The position numbers were made by a program, and so were the translations under genes. 64,000 nt of DNA, from assembly GCA_002104945.1 (NCBI GenBank), contig MCFH01000084.1, forward strand, positions 1 through 64,000, given 5' to 3'. Within the stretch, counting starts at the first letter, position 1. Each line of letters starts with the position of its first letter. The notes beneath the pieces are model-generated. The model made no database searches. It saw nothing but the letters and a program-made list of their open reading frames with translations, and was not told the origin of the DNA. Positions 56,151 through 64,000 of the stretch are shown piece by piece. The DNA is from Piromyces finnis. Its lineage: Eukaryota; Neocallimastigomycota; Neocallimastigomycetes; Neocallimastigales; Neocallimastigaceae.

Positions 56151-56216
56151 TGTAATGGCGACACAGAAAGAATAGATTAGGATATCTTAATCTATTCTTT
56201 CTGTGTCGCCATTACA
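56151..56216. repeat. Terminal palindrome of E3
   Basis: Perfect 29-bp arms (56151-56179, 56188-56216) around the spacer GGATATCT. The arms are the U5 end in both orientations (TGTAATGGCGACACAG... and ...CTGTGTCGCCATTACA). Confidence 0.97.
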
Positions 56217-56646
56217 ATAACAATTACCTAACGAAAACCAAGAATACGTTAGGGTATCTACCGCCGAGTAAAAGAAGAAAAAGAAGGAATAACTACTGAG
56301 TTGAAATTGAGTCTACCGCCGAGTAAAAGAAGAAAAAAGAAGGAATAACTACTGGGTTGAAATTGAGTCTACCGCCGAGTAAAAGAAGAAAAAAGAAGGA
56401 ATAACTACTGGGTTGAAATTGAATCTACCGCCGCCGAGTGGGAAGAAAGGACCAAGAATAACCATTAAGGATTGATTAGTAGTACAAAACTTGTTCGACA
56501 CTGCTTTTTGCAGAACGCGTCTGAATAACTTTTGTATTGTTATATATACTAAAATTATCTTTTATAAATAATTAAAAAAAAAAAAAAAAAAAAAAAATTA
56601 CTTACTTGAAATAGTAGTAAGAAAACATTTTATTTATTTTAGTAAG
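56217..56646 (+). other. E3 PBS and ATG-free leader
   Basis: It begins ATAACAATTACC. Three 55-56-bp tandem units beginning TCTACCGCCGAGTAAAAGAA lie at 56257-56423. The conserved stem-loop with TTCGACACTGC is at 56483-56540 and an A tract at about 56573-56596. There is no ATG until the gag frame. Confidence 0.72.
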
Positions 56647-59600
56647 TTGGAGGGTTTAATTAGTGAATTTGAAAATTTGAATTTGGAAATGGGTGATAGG
56701 AATGTGGGTGTTTCTGGGAACTCGGGGAACATTATTAATGCTCCACCGATATTCTCTGGTAAACAACGTGAATTAGATGGATTTTTAACTAGAGTGGAGT
56801 TGGTATTTCGTACTCGACCGACACTGTACAATACAGATCGAGTCAAGGTCGACTTCGTTATATCATACTTCTCTGGTAAACCTTTGGAATGGGCTTCAGT
56901 GTTGATGAAGAATAATAGTGGGGTTTTAAACCATTATGATGAATTTGTAGATAGGTTGAAGGCTAATTTTGGCAGTTATAGATACGATACCGTTGTAGCT
57001 AACGGAAAATTAGATAATCTTCGCCAAAGGAAACTTGGTCAGGTATTAGATTACATTACCGAGTTTCAACGTATTAGCCAAAATTCAAGCTTTAATGATA
57101 GCGCAAAAATCTACATGTTTCTGAAAGGTTTATTACCACCACTTAGGGAGAAGTTGGCTTTCATTGAATCAAACCCAACTTCAATTGAACAATTGATTTC
57201 TTCAACTATTTTAGTTGAAGATATGATGAAAAGGAATTCTTTAAGTGAATTTTATTTTAATGGTAGAAGGGCTAATGATCCTATGGATGTGGATGTATTT
57301 AGAATTAGTAGAGAAAACAAGCGTAGAAGGTATGTGAATATTCAAGGATCAAGTAAAAATTACAATGAAAACATAGATAACTTTGAAGAAGAAAAGAAAA
57401 AAGGGTTATGTTTTCTTTGTAAACAACCGGGTCATTTAAAATTTAATTGTCCTAATAGAGTAAAGCCCAGAAAAGTGTTAAGAATTGTTAAAGAAAGGAC
57501 TCCAAAAATTGTTAATCCAAAAATTTACAAAGTTGGAGTCAAGGGAGTGAAAAGTGATTTAAACCTTGTGGACTTTTACTTGAGTACCAATGAAGTTTCG
57601 GAAGTTAAAATTAAGGTTTTAATTGATTCCGGTTCTGAATTAAATTTCATTAATCCAAGTCTTGCTGAAGAACTTGGTATTAATTTGGAAAAAGTGGAAC
57701 CATTCCGTGTTTCAGGTGTTAGTGATGGAGTTGTTAGTGTTTGGGAAAGGACTGAGAAGTGCATGCTCCGTTGCAAAAATCACTTCGAAGTAATTCAACT
57801 TTATGGATTACAAGTCCCCGGTGTTGATGTTATTCTTGGTTTGCCGTGGATAAAGAAGCATAATCCAAATGCTTTCTACGACTCTAAGAAAATCGCTTTT
57901 AGTTCTGGTTATTGTGCCAGACATTGTAATAAAGGCAAAAGAAAGAGAAAACCAAGAAAGAAGTCAAAGAATGATCAGTTAGATCATGATGTTCTCGACC
58001 GAAGCTTGACCAAAAAGCCGAAAGTAGATCCCTCTGTCCCAAACAATGAAGAAAAAGAATATGTTAAAGGCCGCCTTGTTAGAACCATCAATGATGAAGA
58101 TGATAGCGATGATGAATATATTAGTTTTAATAAAAAAGTTAAATGTATTGTAACAAAAATTAATGAAACATGTAATAATGATAACGAATCATGTAGTAAT
58201 AATGATAATGAAAAAGATATTAATAAAGATAAATTGGTCGCCGTACCAACCCAATATTTAGAATTTAGTGAAGTGTTTAATGAAAAAAATTGTGAAATGT
58301 TACCTCCTCATAGACCTTATGATTGTGAAATCAAACTTAAAGATGATTCGACTTTATTTTATGGACCTTTGTATCCATTAACTGAAGTTGAAAGAGAGGA
58401 ACTTAAAAAATATATTGATGATAATTTAAATAAAGGTTTTATTAGGAAATCATCGTCTCCTGCTGGTGCCCCAATTTTATTTGTTAAAAAGAAGGATGGC
58501 TCCCTAAGACTTTGTATCGATTATAGAAAGTTGAATGATATTACCATTCGTAATTCATATCCTTTACCTTTAATTAGTGACCTTTTGGATAGGGTGAAAA
58601 ATGCTAAGATTTTTACTAAATTAGACCTTAAATCCGCCTATAATCTTGTTCGTATTAAAGAAGGTGATGAATACAAAACGGCTTTTCGTACTAGATATGG
58701 ACATTTTGAATATCTGGTTATGCCTTTTGGATTAAAGAATGCACCTGCAACTTTTCAACACTTCATTAACGATGTTCTTAGTGACTATTTGGATAATTTT
58801 GTTATCTCATATATTGATGATATTCTTATTTATTCTAATAATATCGAAGAACATCATGAGCATGTTAAAAAGGTACTTAAGAAACTACTTGAAAATAATC
58901 TTTATGTTAAATTAGAAAAATGTAAGTTTGATGTTGAGAAAACCACTTTTCTTGGTTATGTCATTTCAAAGGATGGATTGCAAATGGATGAAAATAAAAT
59001 TAAAGCAATTCTCGATTGGCCGGTTCCCAAGAATGTTAAAGAGGTTCAGTCTTTTATTGGTTTATGCAACTATTACAGAATTTTTATTAAAGATTTTGCT
59101 AAAATTGCAAACCCTCTTCACAAACTCACTAGAAAGAATGTTGCTTTTAACTGGGTGAAAGAAGATCAGGACGCTTTTATTTTATTAAAATCTCTGTTCA
59201 CGTCAGCTCCTATTCTGAAACATGCGGATAGTAATAAACAATTTATTGTAGAAACTGATGCTAGTAATTATGCTGTCGGTGCTATTCTCTCTCAAGATTT
59301 TGATGGCAAATTACATCCTATTGCATTTCTTTCTAAAAGTTTGACGAGTTGTCAAAGAAACTATCCTATATATGACAAGGAACTTTTAGCTATTGTAGTT
59401 GCTCTTGAAGAATGGCGTCATTATTTAGAAGGTGCACGCCATCCGTTCATAATTTATACTGATCACAAGAATTTAACATTTCCTAGAAAACCTGAAATGT
59501 TATCTCAGAGACAAATTAGATGGAATTTGTTCTTATCCAGATTTGATTTTAAACTCATTTATAGAGCTGGAAAGAAATCCGGTAAGCCTGATATCCTGTC

Positions 59601-60504
59601 TCGTAGAAGTGACTATGTAGAGAATAATATTAATTCTGATGTTTCTTGTCTTACTATTTCGTTTCATCATAGCGATAACAAACCGTTAATCGATTCTATT
59701 TTATTAGAACTTAAAAATGACGATTTGTATAATTCTATTGTCCAATTTAAAATGAATGGTTCTGCATGTAATGCACCTATTAAAAATATTGATAAAGTTA
59801 TTATTGATAACGAAGGATTTTTGTTATATAATAATCTTATTTATGTTCCTAAATCTCTTAGGACAAGAGTTTTGGAACTTCATCATGATTCTGTTGCTGC
59901 TGGTCATTTCGGTATTAAGAAAACCACTGAACTGATTTCCAGAAACTTTTGGTGGCCAAGGTTTCATTCAGACGTTAAATCTTTTATCAAATCTTGCGTG
60001 ACTTGTTGCAAATCCAAAGTCCCCAGACATAAGCCTTATGGATTGTTATCCCCTTTGGACACTCCTAGTAGGCCTTGGTCTGATATTTCTATTGATTTTA
60101 TTGTTGATCTTCCTAAGTCCAGAGATATGACAACTCTCATGGTTGTTGTCGATAGATTTACTAAATTTGCTCACGCCATTCCTTTACGTTGTCTTCCTAC
60201 TGCTTCGATTGCTGCTGATGCTTTTATTGCTAATGTCTTCCGTTTGCATGGTCTTCCTGATTCCATCATTTCTGATAGAGGCTCGCAATTTACTTCTGAC
60301 TTTTGGTCAAGACTTTGTGACCTTCTTAATATCAATCATTCATTGTCAACTGCTAACCATCCGCAGACAGATGGTCAAACGGAGAGGGTGAACGGCATAT
60401 TAGAACAATATTTCCGTTGTTTTATAAATAAAAACAGAATAACTGGGTTGATCTTATCCCATTTGCTGAATTTGCATATAATAATACTTTACAACAATCT
60501 ATAA
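56647..60504 (+). CDS. gag-pol: E3 gag-pol up to a frameshift in integrase
   Basis: Very close to E1 in gag and to E2 in pol. Domain order: Gag core, CCHC (CFLCKQPGHLKFNC), protease [21 protein letters not shown], RNase H, integrase zinc finger and first part of the core. Near 60432 one G of E1's AAAAAGCAG is missing (AAAAACAG), so the frame ends about 25 codons later. It starts at TTG 56647 after GTAAG; the first in-frame ATG follows NLNLE (about 56689). Confidence 0.9.
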   Translation: MEGLISEFENLNLEMGDRNVGVSGNSGNIINAPPIFSGKQRELDGFLTRVELVFRTRPTLYNTDRVKVDFVISYFSGKPLEWASVLMKNNSGVLNHYDEFVDRLKANFGSYRYDTVVANGKLDNLRQRKLGQVLDYITEFQRISQNSSFNDSAKIYMFLKGLLPPLREKLAFIESNPTSIEQLISSTILVEDMMKRNSLSEFYFNGRRANDPMDVDVFRISRENKRRRYVNIQGSSKNYNENIDNFEEEKKKGLCFLCKQPGHLKFNCPNRVKPRKVLRIVKERTPKIVNPKIYKVGVKGVKSDLNLVDFYLSTNEVSEVKIKVLIDSGSELNFINPSLAEELGINLEKVEPFRVSGVSDGVVSVWERTEKCMLRCKNHFEVIQLYGLQVPGVDVILGLPWIKKHNPNAFYDSKKIAFSSGYCARHCNKGKRKRKPRKKSKNDQLDHDVLDRSLTKKPKVDPSVPNNEEKEYVKGRLVRTINDEDDSDDEYISFNKKVKCIVTKINETCNNDNESCSNNDNEKDINKDKLVAVPTQYLEFSEVFNEKNCEMLPPHRPYDCEIKLKDDSTLFYGPLYPLTEVEREELKKYIDDNLNKGFIRKSSSPAGAPILFVKKKDGSLRLCIDYRKLNDITIRNSYPLPLISDLLDRVKNAKIFTKLDLKSAYNLVRIKEGDEYKTAFRTRYGHFEYLVMPFGLKNAPATFQHFINDVLSDYLDNFVISYIDDILIYSNNIEEHHEHVKKVLKKLLENNLYVKLEKCKFDVEKTTFLGYVISKDGLQMDENKIKAILDWPVPKNVKEVQSFIGLCNYYRIFIKDFAKIANPLHKLTRKNVAFNWVKEDQDAFILLKSLFTSAPILKHADSNKQFIVETDASNYAVGAILSQDFDGKLHPIAFLSKSLTSCQRNYPIYDKELLAIVVALEEWRHYLEGARHPFIIYTDHKNLTFPRKPEMLSQRQIRWNLFLSRFDFKLIYRAGKKSGKPDILSRRSDYVENNINSDVSCLTISFHHSDNKPLIDSILLELKNDDLYNSIVQFKMNGSACNAPIKNIDKVIIDNEGFLLYNNLIYVPKSLRTRVLELHHDSVAAGHFGIKKTTELISRNFWWPRFHSDVKSFIKSCVTCCKSKVPRHKPYGLLSPLDTPSRPWSDISIDFIVDLPKSRDMTTLMVVVDRFTKFAHAIPLRCLPTASIAADAFIANVFRLHGLPDSIISDRGSQFTSDFWSRLCDLLNINHSLSTANHPQTDGQTERVNGILEQYFRCFINKNRITGLILSHLLNLHIIILYNNL

Positions 60505-61235
60505 ATCAATCCCCATTCTTTGCTAATTATGGTTTTCATCCAAAGTTCAGCTTAGAAATTCCAGCTAATGATAGACCTAGTAGAGCTGAACAAAGAGTAA
60601 TTGATATGAATGAAAACTTTAAATTATTAAAAGAAAACTTAGAAAAAGCAAAAGAAACATATAAGAAATATGCCGATATGAAAAGAATGATTCCCCCGGA
60701 GTTCGAAGTGGGAAAGAAAGTATGGTTATTGAAAGATTCTCCTGGAACTAACCTAAAGAGAAAATTAGCACCTCAAATGCTTGGCCCATTTGAGATAATT
60801 GAAAAAGTTAGTTCTCTCGCTTTCAAATTGAAACTTCCAAAGACAATGAGATGTCATCCAGTCTTTCATGTTTCATTGTTAGAACCATACTTTGAAAACA
60901 AGCTTAACGACAGGTCTAATCGTAGGAAGAGGAACATTCACCTTAACACAGATTTAATTGAAAAAATTCCAGAGAAAATTGAAAAGATGAAATCTGTTAA
61001 TGGTGAAACATTTTATAAGTTATCATGGAAAGGATTTGACAAATCCACTTGGATTTCTGAAGATCAGATTCCAGATAAACAATTAATACAAGAGTTTGAA
61101 AGAAACTCTAAAAAGTCAAAATATAAGTCGAACGACTCCTCCATGAAAATTAGAAAGAATAAAGTTGGTAATCTAATCAAGCACAGATACCAACCATTTG
61201 TAATTGAAATTCCTTCGAGAAAAGATTCCTTATAA
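60505..61235 (+). pseudogene. E3 integrase C-terminus and chromodomain-like end, out of frame
   Basis: The original frame resumes after the deletion and runs to 61235 (MNENFKLLKENLEKAKETYK; FHVSLLEPYFENK; FYKLSWKGFDKSTWISEDQI). No independent expression is likely. Confidence 0.88.
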
Positions 61236-61874
61236 ATTAATCTCGCAGGAGCTCGTCTTAGAGAGAGAGATTGTAAAGATATCAAACGCCTCTGTTTGAT
61301 ATCTTTAATGTAACTTAAGCCACAAGTATTATTGTTTAAGTTACACAAATTATATTCAGAAAAAGAAAATGAGACATAATTTATTTATTAATAATTAAAG
61401 TTTAAAACAAAATAAATTATTAATTTATTTTTAATGTTTAACAAGTAAATTAATATTCTCAATTTAAATCCCTAGTTTTAGTATTGTTTTTTTATAGAAA
61501 TAGATAAATAATAAATGATTAATATATCAATAATACATGGGCACATATTCAAATTAAATGGTACTTAATTTGAATTGCCAATTGTATTTTACTAAAAATA
61601 GTTATAGTTTAAATATTTATTAATAATTAAGATTTTAATGTAGATTTTAAATAATAATATATAAGAAATAAATAGTTATAATATAATATAAATGTATTTA
61701 GGAAAAATATAAATAGAAGATATTTTTCATCATTTTATCGATGTAATTGTTATTATTAAAATTCTATTATAATAAAAGATATTTTATAAAACAATTTTTT
61801 ATTTTATTTTTCAAATTTTGTGTTATTGTAATAGAATAGATATCCTAATCTATTCTTTCTGTGTCGCCATTACA
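61236..61874 (+). repeat. E3 PPT and 3' LTR (family L1)
   Basis: Purine tract GAGAGAGAGAT ends at 61271; the LTR runs 61272-61874 with TATAAATAG at 61708-61716 and GTAATTGTTATT at 61743-61754. It ends GTCGCCATTACA, the source of the left palindrome arms. Confidence 0.95.
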
Positions 61875-63858
61875 GAAACTGATGCTAGTAATTATGCTGT
61901 CGGTGCTATTCTCTCTCAAGAAATTGACAGTAAATTACATCCTATTGCATTTCTTTCTAAAAGTTTGACGAGTTGTCAAAGAAACTATCCTATATATGAC
62001 AAGGAACTTTTAGCTATTATAGTTGCTCTTGAAGAATGGCGTCATTATTTAGAAGGTGCACGTCATCCGTTCATAATTTATACTAATCACAAGAATTTAA
62101 CATTTCCTAGAAAACCTGAAATGTTATCTCAGAGACAAATTAGATGGAATTTATTCTTATCCAGATTTGATTTTAAACTCATTTATAGAACTGGAAAGAA
62201 ATCCGGTAAGCCTGATATCCTGTCTCGTAGAAGTGATCATTTGGTGAATGATTTTGATTCTGATGTTTCTTGTCTTACTATTTCACTTCATCATAGCGAT
62301 AATAAACCGTTAATCGATTCTATTCTACTAGAACTTAAAAATGACGATTTGTATAATTCATTGTCCAATTTAAAATAAATGATTCTGCAAGTAATGCACC
62401 TATTAAAAATATTGATAAAGTTATTATTGATAATGAAGGATTTTTGTTATATAATAATCTTATTTATGTTCCTAAATCTCTTAGGACAAGAGTTTTTGGA
62501 ACTCCATCATGTTTTCGTTGCTGCTGACCATTTCGGCATTAAGAAAACTGTCGAACTTATTTCAAGAAACTTTTGGTGGCCAAGAATTCATTCAGATGTT
62601 AAATCCTTTATTAAATCTTGCGTGACTTGTTGCAAATACAAAGTCCCCAGACATAAGCCTTATGGATTGTTATCCCCTTTGGACACTCCTAGTAGGCCTT
62701 GGTCTGATATTTCTATCGACTTTATTGTTGATCTTCCTATGTCCAGAGATATGACAACACTTATGGTTGTTGTCGATAGATTTACTAAATTTGCTCACGC
62801 CATTCCTTTACGTTGTCTTCCTACCGTTTCGATTGCTGCTGATGTTTTTATTGCTAATGTCTTCCGTTTGCATGGTCTTCCTGATTCCATCATCTCTGAT
62901 AGAGGCTCGCAATTTACTTCTGACTTTTGGTCAAGACTTTGTGACCTTCTTAATATCAATCATTCATTATCGACTGCTAACCATCCGCAGACAGATGGTC
63001 AAACGGAGAGGGTGACCGGCATATTAGAACAATATTTCCATTGTTTTATAAATAAAAAGCAGAATAACTGGGTTGATCTTATCCCATTTGCTGAATTTGC
63101 ATATAATAATACTTTACAGCAATCTATAAATCAATCCTCATTCTTTGCTAATTATGGTTTTCATCCAAAGTTCAGTTTAGAAATTCCATCTAATGATAGA
63201 TCTAGTAGAGCTGAACAAAGAGTAATTGATATGAATGAAAACTTTAAATTATTAAAAGAAAACTTAGAAAAAGCAAAAGAAACATATAAGAAATATGCCG
63301 ATATGAAAAGAATGAGTCCCCCGGAGTTCGAAGTGGGAAAGAAAGTATGGTTATTGAAAGATTCTCCTGGAACTAACTTGAAGAAAAAATTAGCACCTCA
63401 AATGCTTGGTCCATTTGAGATAATTGAAAAAGTTAGTTCTCTCGCTTTCAAATTGAAATTTCCAAAGACAATGAGATGCCATCCAGTTTTTCATGTCTCA
63501 TTGTTAGAACCATACTTTGAAAATGAATTTAACGATAGGTGTAACCGTAGGAAGAAGAACATTCACCTTAACACAGATTTAATTGAAAAAATTCCAGAGA
63601 AAATTGAAAAGATGAAATCTGTTAATGGTGAAACATTTTATAAGTTATCATGGAAAGGATTTGACAAATCCACTTGGATTTCTGAAGATCAGATTCCAGA
63701 TAAACAATTAGTACAAGAGTTTGAAAGAAACTCTAAAAAGTCAAAACATAAGTCGAACGACACCTCCATGAAAATTAAAAAGAATAAAGTTGGTAATCTA
63801 ATCAAGCACAGAACCAACCATTTGTAATTGAAATTCCTTCGAGAAAGGATTCCCTATA
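61875..63858 (+). pseudogene. E4 pol fragment: RNase H, integrase, chromodomain-like end
   Basis: It continues E4 after E3. RNase H starts ETDASNYAVGAILSQEIDSK. The TDH motif is TNH (YTNHKNL), a lost catalytic Asp. One-base indels lie near 62361 (lost T), 62495 (extra T) and 63811 (lost T), so three frames are used in turn. The integrase core (VVVDRFTKF, ISDRGSQFTSDFW, TDGQTERVTGILEQ) and the end (FYKLSWKGFDKSTWISEDQI) are readable. Confidence 0.9.
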
Positions 63859-64000
63859 AATTAATCTCGCAGGAGCTCGACTTAGAGAGAGAGATTGTAA
63901 AGTTATCAAACGCCTCAGCTTGATATCTTTAATGTAACTTAATCCACAAGTATTATTATTTAAGTTACACAATTTATATTACAGAAAAAGAAAATGAGAC
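63859..64000 (+). repeat. E4 PPT and start of 3' LTR (runs off window)
   Basis: AATCTCGCAGGAGCTCG, a purine tract, then an L1 LTR from 63896. Its terminal repeat reads TTATCAAACGCCTCAGCTTG, the AGCTT variant also seen in the old LTR at 34953. Confidence 0.9.

Larger units (their letters stand above)
56151..61874 (+). mobile_element. E3: Tf-A element with a palindrome in place of the 5' LTR
   Basis: Flanks are GAAAC (56146-56150) and GAAAC (61875-61879), a perfect duplication inside E4 pol. The left end is not an LTR but an inverted copy of the last ~36 bp of U5 joined to the last 29 bp of U5. The PBS, leader, gag-pol, PPT and a complete 603-bp 3' LTR follow. The left terminus is still TG because U5 ends in CA. 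Confidence 0.95.

Overview
The window is an extremely AT-rich stretch of eukaryotic, almost certainly fungal, DNA made mostly of nested LTR retrotransposons of the Ty3/gypsy order. Intergenic DNA is nearly pure A/T, AAT and AATATA microsatellites abound, proteins are rich in Asn/Lys/Ile, and some integrases end in chromodomains. This fits an anaerobic gut fungus (Neocallimastigomycota) best; a dictyostelid-like genome is the main alternative. The assignment is inference. Only two intact cellular genes are visible: tRNA-Thr(TGT) at 2594-2665 and tRNA-Ala(TGC) at 2943-3014. Remains of two or three host protein genes lie at 16168-17536, 22152-25525 and 33493-33990.

Layout. 1-2563: minus-strand element P (protease, gag, 5' LTR), lying just upstream of tRNA-Thr. 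3027-16167: element Q (gag, protease, RT ... integrase), lying just upstream of tRNA-Ala and split by element E1 (8825-15058), the only element here with an intact gag-pol. 16168-22151: host pseudogene, solo LTRs and pol fragments, several lodged in AAT microsatellites. 22152-25525: a decayed Asn-rich host gene carrying a solo LTR. 26235-33150: an LTR and minus-strand element M (gag, protease, RT-RNase H-integrase, 3' LTR). 33493-35445: a host gene start with a signal peptide, broken by LTRs. 35446-41532: element E2. 41533-47567: element N2, whose coding region is dead but whose cis sequences are preserved. 48224-64000: element E4, interrupted by a small LTR (L6), by E5 (inside L6, and itself carrying a solo N2 LTR) and by E3. 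Names P, Q, M, E1-E5, N2 and L1-L7 are local labels.

How it works together. E1-E4 (family Tf-A), N2 and E5 all carry a primer-binding site directly after the 5' LTR that is complementary to a stretch of their own LTR starting exactly 35 bp after the first base of a TATAAAT box. This is the arrangement expected for self-primed reverse transcription as in Tf1/sushi elements. P, Q and M instead separate gag from pol, and each ends gag with a canonical -1 slippery heptamer abutting the gag stop codon and followed 6-8 nt later by a perfect hairpin. N2 shares the PBS and the PPT region of Tf-A and carries eight copies of a leader hairpin that Tf-A has once, so it looks like a parasite of Tf-A with an amplified packaging or dimerisation signal. 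E3 lacks a 5' LTR: an inverted copy of the U5 end takes its place, yet it has a perfect target-site duplication.
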